NCBI GenBank assembly: GCA_019083985.1
Contig: JAHRCV010000001.1
Location: forward strand, 558,001-622,000
Length of the DNA: 64,000 nt
DNA from: Rhizobiales bacterium TNE-4
GTDB lineage: Bacteria; Pseudomonadota; Alphaproteobacteria; Rhizobiales; Beijerinckiaceae
Reading direction: 5' to 3'
Position 1 is the first letter of the stretch. Each line of letters starts with the position of its first letter. The position numbers and the translations under genes were made by a program. Positions 38,723 through 47,268 of this stretch are shown in pieces. The notes under the pieces are model-generated. The model was not told the origin of the DNA. It worked only from the letters and a program-made list of their open reading frames with translations, and did not search any database.

Positions 38723-39709
38723 TCAGTGCCCGCCGATCCGCACAAGCAGCGCCAGTGCAATTCCGGGCAGAACGCCTGTTGCGATCTCAGACAGCGCTGA
38801 GAGGCGACCGGCCTGCCGCGCCGGTTGCGTCGGCCAATGCGCCAAGACCGACAGGATATCGAAGCCGCGCAATTCGGCCGCAGCGCAGAGTAAAGCAAGT
38901 GGCTCGCCCGATAGGTCGCGGCAGAGAATTTCTACATAAGCCGGATCAAGGCCGAGAAACTCAGCGAGGGGACCGTAGCGGCCACGGCTCGCTTCCTCAA
39001 AGGCTGCGATCCGCAATTCCATCGCGCGATCGGCTTCTGCCGGACGCAGTGATGGGGCCAAGAGTGGTGCGCATTCGCTGATCAGCTTTGTCCGTGCATG
39101 AACGTCGCCACGCATGAACAGCGACAGCCGTTCCAAAGGTTGGATATCGCGGCGCCGGAGGAGCGCAGCCGCGATGGTTTCGTCGAAACGTGCGCGCAAC
39201 AGCAGCGTGCGGCGAATTTCACGCGGCAAAAGCAAACCATGATTGTCGGCAAGCGCTGTATCGACGAGACTCTCATCGCGATCGACAAGCGCGACAAGGA
39301 TTGCGTGGTTCAGCGGAGACCGCAACGCGATGGCGGCGGCGATCTGCATATGGCCGCGGCGAGCCACAGCCAGAAGATAGGCCTCGTCGAAAAAGGCCGC
39401 TTCCGCATGCAGCGTGAGCGCCGCATCGACCGAACGCTCCATCAAGGCGAAAGCGATGGCTGGGTCGACATGAGGGCAGGGGCAAAGCTCGGTTGCGATA
39501 TCAAACGCGGTTGCGGCATCGGCCATCGGCAAGGCCGCCAGCATATCCCGTGTGAACGTATCTTTCTGCTCCAAGGATGGCTGCGCCTGCCCGACATAGA
39601 GTTTGACCATGATGCGCAGCTGACGTGCCGCTTCATTGACCGGGCGAACCAGCGGCAGATCGTCGGGGGTCTCGTCTGAGGGCAGAGCAAAAGGCAGCAT
39701 GGCAGCCAT
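38723..39709 (-). CDS. DUF2336 domain protein
   Basis: A protein of about 328 residues of the alpha-helical, HEAT-repeat-like DUF2336 family known from alphaproteobacteria. Repeat-like blocks such as HAILVALVDRDESLVDTALADN and LPREIRRTLLLRARFDETIAAAL are visible. The start is unclear: ATG at 39709 or 39700, or TTG at 39757, none with a good ribosome binding site. The function is unknown. The gene ends 4 bp from the convergent DUF1491 gene. Confidence 0.68.
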   Translation of the reverse strand: MAAMLPFALPSDETPDDLPLVRPVNEAARQLRIMVKLYVGQAQPSLEQKDTFTRDMLAALPMADAATAFDIATELCPCPHVDPAIAFALMERSVDAALTLHAEAAFFDEAYLLAVARRGHMQIAAAIALRSPLNHAILVALVDRDESLVDTALADNHGLLLPREIRRTLLLRARFDETIAAALLRRRDIQPLERLSLFMRGDVHARTKLISECAPLLAPSLRPAEADRAMELRIAAFEEASRGRYGPLAEFLGLDPAYVEILCRDLSGEPLALLCAAAELRGFDILSVLAHWPTQPARQAGRLSALSEIATGVLPGIALALLVRIGGH

Positions 39710-39814
39710 CGCGATCAGAATTGCAACTTTCGAAACCCTAAGCCTGCAATCGTTCAATTTGTGTTAACCATAGTCGGTTCATCTGGGGCACCGTACTAAC
39801 CTAACGGAAGTGTC

Positions 39815-39991
39815 ATGGGTGAAATCATCAGTCTTCCTGCGCGGCGCGCGCAGAGTGAGCGGCGCGCGCAAGCTGCGCCATCGGCCGATACAGCCAGGAT
39901 CCTGCTGTTCACGGGCATTCGCTATGAGCGGCCTGTCGAACCGCACACGCGACCTGATCCGAAAAAGCCGCGTGGACGCCGTCGCGCCTGA
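39815..39991 (+). CDS. Small basic protein of unknown function
   Basis: A 58-residue open frame with ATG at 39815, a GGAAG-type ribosome binding site, and a stop at 39991. The product starts [17 protein letters not shown] and contains ARILLFTGIRYERP before a basic tail. Small alphaproteobacterial proteins with an IL-FTG-R-ER core are familiar to me, which supports a real gene. It is short enough to be missed by automatic calls. It sits between the divergent DUF2336 gene and ycgN. Confidence 0.6.
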   Translation: MGEIISLPARRAQSERRAQAAPSADTARILLFTGIRYERPVEPHTRPDPKKPRGRRRA

Positions 39992-40045
39992 CTGGCGAAG
40001 CACGCCGTGACGGCCTAAGGTGCCGGCCTTCCCGGCGAGTGCTCC

Positions 40046-40543
40046 ATGACCGAAAAACCCGCAGCGCCGTTCTGGCGCCAGAAATCTCTCGCCGAACTCG
40101 ACGATGCCGAGTGGGAAAGTCTCTGCGATGGCTGTGGCCGCTGCTGCCTCGTCAAACTCGAAGACGCGGATGATGGCCAGATCCTGCCAACCAATGTTGC
40201 TTGCCGCCTGTTCGATGGCGAGCGCTGTACATGCCGCGATTATCCCAACCGGACGGCGCGTGTCCCTGATTGCCTGCAATTGACACCGGAGCTCGTCGCA
40301 TCGCTGCGATGGTTGCCGCCGAGCTGCGCCTATCGCCTTGTTCATCAGGGCGAGGACCTGCCCGCATGGCACCATTTGAAAACCGGGAGCCGCGACAGCG
40401 TGCATGAAGCGGGCGCATCGGTACGCGGGCGTATCAGCACATGGGAAGATGAGGTCGCGGAAGAGGATTGGCCCGATCACATCGTCCGGTGGCCGCTGCA
40501 ATGGCCCCGCCAACGCCGCACACGCGGCAAGACTGGCGCGTAA
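40046..40543 (+). CDS. YcgN/UPF0260 family cysteine-cluster protein
   Basis: A 165-residue protein of the UPF0260 (YcgN) family with the characteristic cysteine pattern: [11 protein letters not shown] near residues 27-37, then [17 protein letters not shown] and CLQLTPE further on. The cysteines probably bind a metal or Fe-S cluster; the function is unproven. It is the last housekeeping gene before the gene transfer agent cluster. Confidence 0.9.
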   Translation: MTEKPAAPFWRQKSLAELDDAEWESLCDGCGRCCLVKLEDADDGQILPTNVACRLFDGERCTCRDYPNRTARVPDCLQLTPELVASLRWLPPSCAYRLVHQGEDLPAWHHLKTGSRDSVHEAGASVRGRISTWEDEVAEEDWPDHIVRWPLQWPRQRRTRGKTGA

Positions 40544-40593
40544 ATAGCCAATACGATTTCGTCCGCATCATATTCGCTACAATTTGATTGAAA

Positions 40594-40615
40594 AACTTTA
40601 CGCTCAGGTAAAGTT
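40594..40615. repeat. Inverted repeat AACTTTAC-N6-GTAAAGTT
   Basis: A perfect 8 bp inverted repeat with a 6-base spacer (GCTCAG). It lies in the AT-rich part of the region between ycgN and the GTA cluster. No T-run follows, so a regulator binding site is likelier than a terminator. Confidence 0.5.
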
Positions 40616-40839
40616 AAAAATCATGATGAGTAAATTCTGAATAATATCGCTCGAATTTTTCCGATCCTGCCTCACAATTCCATCAACCCAACCTCGGGAG
40701 ATTGCGATGACTGAGACAATTCTTACAAACACACTATTTCACCCATCTCACCTTATGCGCGCTCTTGCGCCGCGCCATTCAGCGGCGGCCAGTCGGCCTG
40801 GTCAGCGGAAAGAATTCCAGAGCAATAGGAAAAAGATCG

Positions 40840-40868
40840 TTGACAGCGCGCCGCTCTGTGTGTATGTT
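40840..40868 (+). promoter_or_regulatory. Sigma-70-like promoter ahead of GTA g1
   Basis: TTGACA at 40840-40845 and TATGTT at 40863-40868, separated by exactly 17 bases. Transcription would start near 40875, about 90 bases before the g1 ATG at 40965. Confidence 0.5.
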
Positions 40869-40964
40869 CAGGTCAACCTCCCGAATTGCAAGCAGACAGA
40901 CACGGCGCGTCACGCGATGGCGCTGCTGCCGGGATTTTCGCTGCGTGGGACGCGGAGCGCTTTT

Positions 40965-41489
40965 ATGACATTGATGGATAAGGAGCGCCGCTTGAAGGCG
41001 AAGCGGCTTTATGAGGAAGGCCATTTGAAATCAGCCGACATTGCAGCGCAATGCGGCGTGACGGCCCCGACAATTACGCGATGGGCCAAAATGGACCACT
41101 GGACACGCAAGCCGCCGCAGGCGGAAGCGGTGCCGGAACCGATTGACCGCCGCGCGCTCGTGGCGCGGGCCTGGCGCAATGCCGAGCGGCAATTGCGTGC
41201 TGTTGAAAAGCGGTTGCGTGCGCATGGCGGGGATGATGCGCCGCTCGACGAAAGTGCACGTCTCATTGCCACTTTGGTGAAGACATTGCGTGAACTGGCT
41301 GCGCTTGATCGGGCGCTGGCCGAGGATGAAAGCGCTCATGACAAAAAGACAGGTGAGCCGGGCAGTGGAGACATCCCACGCGACCTCAATGCATTTTATG
41401 AGGAGCTTGCGGCGCGCATGGATCGATTGCGCCAGCACCGTGACCGCGACGCAAATCTTGAGCGATCTGCCGCCGGCGCTGATGGATGA
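40965..41489 (+). CDS. GTA g1, terminase small subunit
   Basis: A 174-residue protein that would recognise DNA for headful packaging. A helix-turn-helix is visible at about residues 22-45 (HLKSADIAAQCGVTAPTITRWAK), followed by charged helices and a coiled-coil-like stretch. I use the ATG at 40965 because it has a GGAG site and lies downstream of the promoter; ATG at 40917 or 40707 are in-frame alternatives. It overlaps the large terminase gene. Confidence 0.82.
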   Translation: MTLMDKERRLKAKRLYEEGHLKSADIAAQCGVTAPTITRWAKMDHWTRKPPQAEAVPEPIDRRALVARAWRNAERQLRAVEKRLRAHGGDDAPLDESARLIATLVKTLRELAALDRALAEDESAHDKKTGEPGSGDIPRDLNAFYEELAARMDRLRQHRDRDANLERSAAGADG

Positions 41490-42735
41490 TTTGGCGCATG
41501 CGTGGGCTTTTTGGGCGCGTGACGACCAATGGCCACCCGCGGGCGCATGGAATGTGTGGCTCGTTCTCGGTGGTCGCGGTGCAGGAAAAACACGGACGGG
41601 CGCCGAATGGGTGCGCGGTCTGGCTTTAGGACAAGCCCCTTTTGCAACGGCACCCGTCGGCCGCATCGCGCTGATTGGTGAAACGCAGGCCGATGCGCGC
41701 GACGTGATGGTGGAAGGTGTTTCCGGTTTACTGGCCGTCCATCGGCGGAGCGAAAGACCTGTCTGGCATAAAACGTTGCGCAAATTGACATGGCCGAATG
41801 GTGCGGTGGCGCATGTGTTTTCGGCCGAAGAGCCGCAAGCCTTGCGCGGCCCGCAATTTGGCGCCGCTTGGCTCGACGAACTGGCCAAATGGAAAAAGGC
41901 GGAGGAGGCATGGGATATGCTGCAATTCGGTCTGCGCTTGGGCACGACGCCACGTCAGATTGTGACGACAACGCCGCGCCCAACGGCCTTGTTGAAGCGG
42001 CTGCTTGCCGATCCGCTCACAATGATCAGTCGCGCACGGACCCATGCCAATGCTTACAATCTTGCGCCGGCCTTTCTCGATCGGATTGTCGGCCGCTACA
42101 GGGGGACGCGGCTTGGCCGGCAAGAGCTTGATGGCGAATTGATTGAAGATCGTGAAGACGCGTTGTGGTCGCGCTCCATGATCAGCAATGCGCGCTTACA
42201 AAAAACGCTGCCCGCGTTCACGCGCATTGTTGTTGCGGTTGATCCGCCCGCATCAGCGAGCCGCCGGGCTGACCGTTGCGGTATCGTCGTGGCAGGTTTG
42301 GACGAACAGGGCACGGTCATCATTCTGGAGGATGCAACCATCGCTGCCGCTACGCCCGCGCGTTGGGCGCAGAAGGCGCTGGCGGCCTATCATCGCCATC
42401 AAGCCGACGCGCTTGTTGTCGAGGTCAATCAGGGGGGCGACATGGTGGAAAGCGTTATTCGCAGTGTCGATCCCCATATCGTCATTCGGCCTGTGCGTGC
42501 GACACGGGGAAAATTTCTGCGTGCTGAACCCGTGGCCCATCTTTATGAGCGCGGACTTGTCTTTCATGCCGGACGGTTCGACGCGCTGGAAGATGAGATG
42601 TGTGACTTTGGTCCAGGCCCTAATGGTTATGCGCTTTCGAGCGGCCGCTCACCTGATCGGTTGGACGCGCTGGTCTGGGCTGTGACGGCGCTCGCCTTGA
42701 CGCCGCAGACGCAACCCAAGATGCGTCGTCTCTGA
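41440..42735 (+). CDS. GTA g2, terminase large subunit
   Basis: This 431-residue packaging motor has an N-terminal ATPase with Walker A LGGRGAGKTRTGAEW near residues 42-56 and Walker B in AAWLDELAKW. The C-terminal nuclease has acidic residues in VVAVDPPAS, VVEVNQGG and SPDRLDALVWA. I use the GTG at 41440, since the preceding LSDLPPALMDDLA region belongs to the family N-terminus; ATG 41482 is possible. It overlaps g1 by 50 bp. Confidence 0.93.
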   Translation: MTATQILSDLPPALMDDLAHAWAFWARDDQWPPAGAWNVWLVLGGRGAGKTRTGAEWVRGLALGQAPFATAPVGRIALIGETQADARDVMVEGVSGLLAVHRRSERPVWHKTLRKLTWPNGAVAHVFSAEEPQALRGPQFGAAWLDELAKWKKAEEAWDMLQFGLRLGTTPRQIVTTTPRPTALLKRLLADPLTMISRARTHANAYNLAPAFLDRIVGRYRGTRLGRQELDGELIEDREDALWSRSMISNARLQKTLPAFTRIVVAVDPPASASRRADRCGIVVAGLDEQGTVIILEDATIAAATPARWAQKALAAYHRHQADALVVEVNQGGDMVESVIRSVDPHIVIRPVRATRGKFLRAEPVAHLYERGLVFHAGRFDALEDEMCDFGPGPNGYALSSGRSPDRLDALVWAVTALALTPQTQPKMRRL

Positions 42736-42747
42736 CAGGAAATACCC

Positions 42748-43935
42748 ATGACATTCTGGTCTCAATGGTTCCGCAGCCCTCAAGCTGCGGGGCGCGCTGG
42801 TGCGCCTGAAACAAAAGCCTCACGCGGGGCGGCGCTCCTTGCCTTAACGAGCGCTGGCCAACCGGTTTGGACGCCGCGTGATTATGCGGCCTTGGCGCGC
42901 GAAGGCTTTCAAGGCAATGCGATCGTCTATCGGGTTGTGCGCATGATTGCGGAAGCGGCAGCCAGCGTGCCTTGGCTTTATTTCGAAGGTCGCAGAGAGC
43001 GCCCGGATCATCCGCTGGGGCATTTGTTACGTGCGCCAAACCCGCTTGAAGGCGGAGCCGATCTTCTGGAACAATTATACGGTTTTCTTCTCGTCTCCGG
43101 CAATGCGTATGCGGAAGCCGTGCGTGTTGATGGAATAGTGCAGGAAATCTACGCGCTGCGCCCCGATCGCATGACCTTGGTGCCGGGCGCTAAGGGATGG
43201 CCCGTCGCTTATGAATATAGTGTTGAAGGGCGCAAAATTCGTTACGCCGTCTCGGATGACGAGAAGCCTATTTTGCATGTCAGGCTGTTTCATCCGCTCA
43301 ACGATCATTACGGATTTTCTCCGATGGAAGCGGCGGCGGCCGCCATCGATGTCCACAATGCCGCCATGGGTTGGAATAAGGCTCTGCTCGACAATGGCGC
43401 GCGGCCTTCGGGTGCATTGGTTTATAACGGACCACCGGGCGTCTCGTTGACCGCCGATCAATTCGAACGGCTCAAATCGGAACTGGAAGACAGTTTCCAA
43501 GGAAGTACCAATGCCGGTCGCCCCCTTCTGCTCGAAGGGGGTCTTGATTGGAAAGCGCTATCGGTGACACCGCGCGATATGGATTTCATCGAAGCCAAAG
43601 CGGCAGCAGCGCGCGACATCGCGTTGGCCTTTGGCGTGCCGCCTGTTTTGATCGGGCTGCCCGGCGATAGCACCTATTCAAATTATAGCGAGGCCAATCG
43701 GGCGTTTTGGCGCCAATGCGTTCTGCCCTTAGCGCAGCGTATGGCCGCAAACATCGCGCGATGGCTTGGTCCTGATTTTGGAACCGTGCCCGATATAACA
43801 CTCGATCTCGATGCCATTGCCGCACTCTCTGAAGAGCGCGAAGCGCTGTGGCGCCGTGTGGGCGCAGCCGATTTCCTCAGCCGCGACGAGAAGCGCGCCG
43901 CAACCGGCTATGGCGATGGGCGGGAGGAGGGCTGA
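42748..43935 (+). CDS. GTA g3, portal protein
   Basis: A 395-residue HK97-type portal protein that forms the DNA entry ring of the capsid. Family blocks include IVYRVVRMIAEAAASVPW, PDRMTLVPG, VLHVRLFHP-type FHPLNDHYGFSP, DIALAFGVPPVLIGLPGDSTYSNY-like (split here) and FWRQCVLPLAQRM. The stop overlaps the next start by 1 base. Normal length. Confidence 0.93.
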   Translation: MTFWSQWFRSPQAAGRAGAPETKASRGAALLALTSAGQPVWTPRDYAALAREGFQGNAIVYRVVRMIAEAAASVPWLYFEGRRERPDHPLGHLLRAPNPLEGGADLLEQLYGFLLVSGNAYAEAVRVDGIVQEIYALRPDRMTLVPGAKGWPVAYEYSVEGRKIRYAVSDDEKPILHVRLFHPLNDHYGFSPMEAAAAAIDVHNAAMGWNKALLDNGARPSGALVYNGPPGVSLTADQFERLKSELEDSFQGSTNAGRPLLLEGGLDWKALSVTPRDMDFIEAKAAAARDIALAFGVPPVLIGLPGDSTYSNYSEANRAFWRQCVLPLAQRMAANIARWLGPDFGTVPDITLDLDAIAALSEEREALWRRVGAADFLSRDEKRAATGYGDGREEG

Positions 43936-44129
43936 TGCAAGACATCCCCATGGTTTCTGTTTTGAACGGCGTCATTGCGCGCAGCGATCTCGCCGATCTC
44001 GTTTTGCTTGCTTGGGCGATGACGGCATCAGCTGCGGCCTTGGCCTTGTTGCGCGAGTTAAACGCTGCCAATGCGCGCTTTGAGGATTTCATCCGGGAAT
44101 TGCACCGGTTCAATTCGCAAGAGGAGTGA
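43935..44129 (+). CDS. GTA g3.5-like small protein
   Basis: A 64-residue protein with one hydrophobic helix (LADLVLLAWAMTASAAALALL, split by small residues) and an amphipathic C-terminal helix. Its ATG overlaps the portal stop (TGATG) and it occupies the place of the small orf g3.5 in the R. capsulatus GTA. Its function is unknown. Confidence 0.7.
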   Translation: MQDIPMVSVLNGVIARSDLADLVLLAWAMTASAAALALLRELNAANARFEDFIRELHRFNSQEE

Positions 44130-44135
44130 GGAGAT

Positions 44136-44249
44136 ATGCCAGACCTTCGCAACACTGCAACGCTTCCACCGGCCCCCATGGTGATTGCCACTTTTCTCAA
44201 ACGTTTGGCCCGTGCCCGCCGCTCACTGCAACGGATAGCGTGCCCATGA
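44136..44249 (+). CDS. Possible 37-residue leader ORF before g4
   Basis: ATG at 44136 is preceded by GAGGAGTGAGGAG, an excellent ribosome binding region, and the stop overlaps the g4 start as ATGA. The peptide (MPDLRNTATLPPAPMV and a basic rest) resembles nothing I know. It may serve only to couple translation of the protease to the upstream gene. Confidence 0.35.
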   Translation: MPDLRNTATLPPAPMVIATFLKRLARARRSLQRIACP

Positions 44250-44659
44250 CGACGATCGAGGGTTATGCGAGCCTGTTTGATCGCGTGGATCTCGGCCGTG
44301 ATGTGGTTCTGCCGGGGGCGTTTACGGCCAGCCTTGAACGGCGTGGTCCACGCGATGTGCGCATGTTGTGGCAACATGATGCCGCCGAGCCCGTCGGTCT
44401 CTGGACCGATATGCAGGAGGATCGCAATGGATTGCGCGTCCGTGGCGTGCTTTTGCCTGAGGTCAAGCGGGCGCGCGAATTGGCGGCGTTGATTGCGCAT
44501 GGCGCAATCGACGGATTATCGATTGGTTTTCGTGCCATTCGCGCCCGTCGCGATCCGACACAACGATTGCGTCGCATTGCCGAAATCGATCTATGGGAAA
44601 TATCACTCGTGACCTTTCCCCTTTTGCCGGGGGCCAGGCTGAACCGTTTCAATGCGTAA
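44246..44659 (+). CDS. GTA g4, HK97 family prohead protease
   Basis: A 137-residue serine protease that matures the capsid. The family N-terminus EGYASLFDRVDLGRDVV is present, with His in MLWQHD and Ser in GAIDGLSIGF as likely catalytic residues, and the EIDLWEISLVTFP block near the end. It is shorter than many family members, which carry a longer C-terminal tail. The start at 44246 has the ATGA overlap with the short upstream frame. Confidence 0.9.
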   Translation: MTTIEGYASLFDRVDLGRDVVLPGAFTASLERRGPRDVRMLWQHDAAEPVGLWTDMQEDRNGLRVRGVLLPEVKRARELAALIAHGAIDGLSIGFRAIRARRDPTQRLRRIAEIDLWEISLVTFPLLPGARLNRFNA

Positions 44660-44685
44660 ATTGCAACTTCAACAGGATTGTTTCC

Positions 44686-45933
44686 ATGACTGATCTTTTG
44701 AGCCCAAACCTTGAAAACAAGGCCTTGCCGTTTCCTGATACGCGCATGACACTTGATGAAGTGCATCGCACATTCCACGAATATAAGCAGACCAATGATG
44801 AGCGCCTTGCGGCATTGGAGCGCCGGCGCGGTGATGCGCTCTATGATGAAAAACTGACCCGCCTCGACACGCGCCTTGATGATCTCGTCAAGAAAATGGA
44901 TCGGACTGTAGCGTCCTTGCAGCGTGCGCCACGGGGCGGCGTGGGCGAGAGCTTTGATGATTTTGAACATAAGCAGGCTGTTGATGCCTATATTCGCACT
45001 GGGGCGACGGCCGGTGTCGAAGCGTTCGAGAAAAAGGCGCTTTCGGCTGGGTCTGGACCGGATGGCGGTTTTCTCATCACGGTCAATGCTGAGCGAGAGA
45101 TTTTGATGCGCATGGCGTCGATTTCGCCGATGCGTGCGATTGCGTCGGTGCGTGCGATTTCGACCGGCACCTATAAGAAGGCCTATTCAACAAGCGGGCC
45201 ACAGGCGGGATGGGTGACCGAAACAGCCGCGCGGCCGCAGACAAATTCCCAGACGATTGCCGAACTCGCATTTCCAGCGATGGAGCTTTATGCGATGCCA
45301 TCGGCAACGCGGACCATTCTTGATGATGCAGCGGTCGATACCGAACAATGGATTGCGAGCGAAGTGGAAACGGTGTTCGCCGAACAGGAAGGCAATGCCT
45401 TCATCAATGGCGATGGCGTAACGCGCCCGCAGGGTCTGCTGCAACCAGCGAAAGTTGCTGCCGCATCATGGAGCTGGGGTAAGATCGGCTACAATGTGAC
45501 AGGCACTGCTGGAGCATTTCCTGCCGCCAACCCGGCCGATACATTAATCGATCTGATTTATACGGTACGATCGGGTTACCGGCAAAATGCAAAGTTTTTG
45601 ATGAACCGCCGGACGCAAGCTGTCATCCGGAAATTCAAAACGGCGACGGGCGAATATCTGTGGCAACCACCAGCAGGATCGGGCGAGAATGCCACCATCG
45701 TCAATTTCCCGGTGGTCGATGCTGAAGACATGCCAAACATTGCCGCCGATACATTCCCCATCGCTTTCGGCGATTTCGGCCGAGGCTATCTGATCGTTGA
45801 TCGTATTGGCGTCCGGATCTTACGCGATCCTTATTCCGCCAAGCCGTATGTGTTGTTCTACACCACCAAACGTGTGGGCGGCGGCGTGCAGGATTATGAT
45901 GCGTTTAAATTGCTGAAATTTGGCACAGCCTAA
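44686..45933 (+). CDS. GTA g5, major capsid protein (HK97 fold)
   Basis: A 415-residue HK97-type capsid protein. The N-terminal 100 residues are a charged coiled-coil delta domain (LDEVHRTFHEYKQTNDERL) that would be removed by the protease. The shell domain starts near KKALSAGSGPDGGFLI and includes FINGDGVTRPQGLL and AFGDFGRGYLIVDR. The start at 44686 is favoured over 44593, which overlaps g4. The stop directly abuts the antisense protease gene. Confidence 0.93.
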   Translation: MTDLLSPNLENKALPFPDTRMTLDEVHRTFHEYKQTNDERLAALERRRGDALYDEKLTRLDTRLDDLVKKMDRTVASLQRAPRGGVGESFDDFEHKQAVDAYIRTGATAGVEAFEKKALSAGSGPDGGFLITVNAEREILMRMASISPMRAIASVRAISTGTYKKAYSTSGPQAGWVTETAARPQTNSQTIAELAFPAMELYAMPSATRTILDDAAVDTEQWIASEVETVFAEQEGNAFINGDGVTRPQGLLQPAKVAAASWSWGKIGYNVTGTAGAFPAANPADTLIDLIYTVRSGYRQNAKFLMNRRTQAVIRKFKTATGEYLWQPPAGSGENATIVNFPVVDAEDMPNIAADTFPIAFGDFGRGYLIVDRIGVRILRDPYSAKPYVLFYTTKRVGGGVQDYDAFKLLKFGTA

Positions 45934-46659
45934 TCAGCGCTGCCATTTCTTCAAGGTCGTTTCGATGAAGTTGCGTTGTGGTGCGACGAGCAGCCCCTGT
46001 GTAAGCGCACCGCAACGCGATTGGCCCGGACCTTCGGCATAAACCGTGACTGCGACGAGCGCGTTCTGACTGTCGAAGATCGGTCCGCCGGAATCACCCG
46101 TGCATGCACCCGCACCGGCCGCTTTGGGGCCCGTCGCGGGATCACTCAACCAAACGAGAATGCTGCTGGGTCCGTAAGGCTCAATGGTGGAAAGCGTGGC
46201 CGCACGCAATGTTCCGCCAGTGACAGGATCATTTTCAGTGGCAAGCCCATAACCGGCCACGGTGAGACGGTCGCCGGTGCGCGGCACAAGATCAGACAAG
46301 ACGACGGGCTTGAATTGGGGCGGCAAAGGTTCGGCGAGGCGGATCATCGCAAGATCGATCGAGCGTTTGCGATCGCGCGCGGCATTTTTGGTAAAGCCGG
46401 GATGAATGGCGATGGCGGCAGCCTCACGCAGAACGGGCTGTCCATCCTTTTCGCGCCAATGGACGCGATAATCCGGACTGCCGCTGACGCAATGGGCAGC
46501 GGTGAGCAAAACCTGCGGATTGAGAACGATCGCGCTGCAAAACGAGCCTTTCGAGCCCAGCACCATCACGGCGTGAGGCGCCAAAAGCGGCGCCGGCGCG
46601 CTTTTCACCATTGCCGCGGCGGGCGCCATCAAGGCGAGCCAGAACAGAATAACACGCAT
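45934..46659 (-). CDS. Exported trypsin-like serine protease, antisense within the GTA cluster
   Basis: A 241-residue S1 family protease with the full triad His56 (LTAAHC), Asp102 (SIDLAMI) and Ser190 (CTGDSGGP). It begins with a Sec signal peptide (MRVILFWLALMAPAAA). A good AGGAG site precedes the ATG. It lies on the minus strand between capsid g5 and g6, with 0 bp to the capsid stop and 48 bp to the g6 start. Its role is unknown; it may be unrelated cargo or act on the cell envelope or on particles. Confidence 0.9.
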   Translation of the reverse strand: MRVILFWLALMAPAAAMVKSAPAPLLAPHAVMVLGSKGSFCSAIVLNPQVLLTAAHCVSGSPDYRVHWREKDGQPVLREAAAIAIHPGFTKNAARDRKRSIDLAMIRLAEPLPPQFKPVVLSDLVPRTGDRLTVAGYGLATENDPVTGGTLRAATLSTIEPYGPSSILVWLSDPATGPKAAGAGACTGDSGGPIFDSQNALVAVTVYAEGPGQSRCGALTQGLLVAPQRNFIETTLKKWQR

Positions 46660-46707
46660 CGCAAATCTCCTGCGGTGTCATAACCAATTTCATCCGGAGT
46701 GAAAAGC

Positions 46708-47268
46708 ATGACGCGGCTTGTGCCCCTCGTGGTGCCGGTGGAGGGACCTGTTTCACTGGCCACCTTGCGCACTTATTTGCGCGTTGATGGGCCAGATGAT
46801 GACGAGGTGCTGGCCATTATCTTGAAGGCGGCGCGTCACACCCTTGCCATGCGTTGTGGGCGTCTATTAGCGATCGAGACATGGCGGCTCATCCTTGATG
46901 CATGGCCCGAGGGGCAGAGGGTTGTTGTGCCACTCATGCCCTTTCGTCGCGTGGTCGCGGCTCGTCTTTATGACAACAAGAGTGTCGCCAGCGCTTTTCC
47001 ACCAAGCGCCATCACCCTTGAATCGCAGGGGGAACCGGCCGTTCTGAAGTGTACCAGTCTTCCGTCGCCTGGCGTTGCGACAGGTGGTATCGAGATTGAT
47101 GTCGAGTGTGGCTACAGCAATTCAGCTGATGTGCCGGCCGGATTAGCGCTGGCGGTTTTGCGGGCTGCGACCCGGCTTTACGAAATGCGCGGCGACGAAA
47201 ACCAAACCCTGCAAGATGAAGCGTTTGAAATTCTCATTGCACCCTTCCGGTCTGTGAGGCTCGCATGA
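46708..47268 (+). CDS. GTA g6, head-tail connector protein
   Basis: A 186-residue protein of the phage gp6 / phiE125 gp8-like connector family: VSLATLRTYLRVDGPDDDEVL at the N-terminus, then LAMRCGRLLAIETWRLILDAWP and a C-terminal VPAGLALAVLRAATRLYEMRGD helix. It forms the ring below the portal. The start at 46708 has a GGAG site at 8 bases. It ends in an ATGA overlap with g7. Confidence 0.85.
   Translation: MTRLVPLVVPVEGPVSLATLRTYLRVDGPDDDEVLAIILKAARHTLAMRCGRLLAIETWRLILDAWPEGQRVVVPLMPFRRVVAARLYDNKSVASAFPPSAITLESQGEPAVLKCTSLPSPGVATGGIEIDVECGYSNSADVPAGLALAVLRAATRLYEMRGDENQTLQDEAFEILIAPFRSVRLA

Larger units (their letters stand above)
40544..40964. other. Upstream control region of the gene transfer agent cluster
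   Basis: A 421 bp stretch with no gene I can support. The first 160 bases are strikingly AT rich and contain an 8 bp perfect inverted repeat (40594-40615). A sigma-70-like promoter lies at 40840-40868. An open frame from ATG 40707 (with a GGGAG site) runs in frame into g1, but most of it lies upstream of the promoter and its sequence has no recognisable domain. Confidence 0.6.

Noticed and set aside
40707-40964. N-terminal extension of GTA g1 from ATG 40707
   Set aside because: It has a fair ribosome site, but it contains the 40840-40868 promoter, shows no domain and would add 86 residues to a protein whose homologous part starts near 40965.
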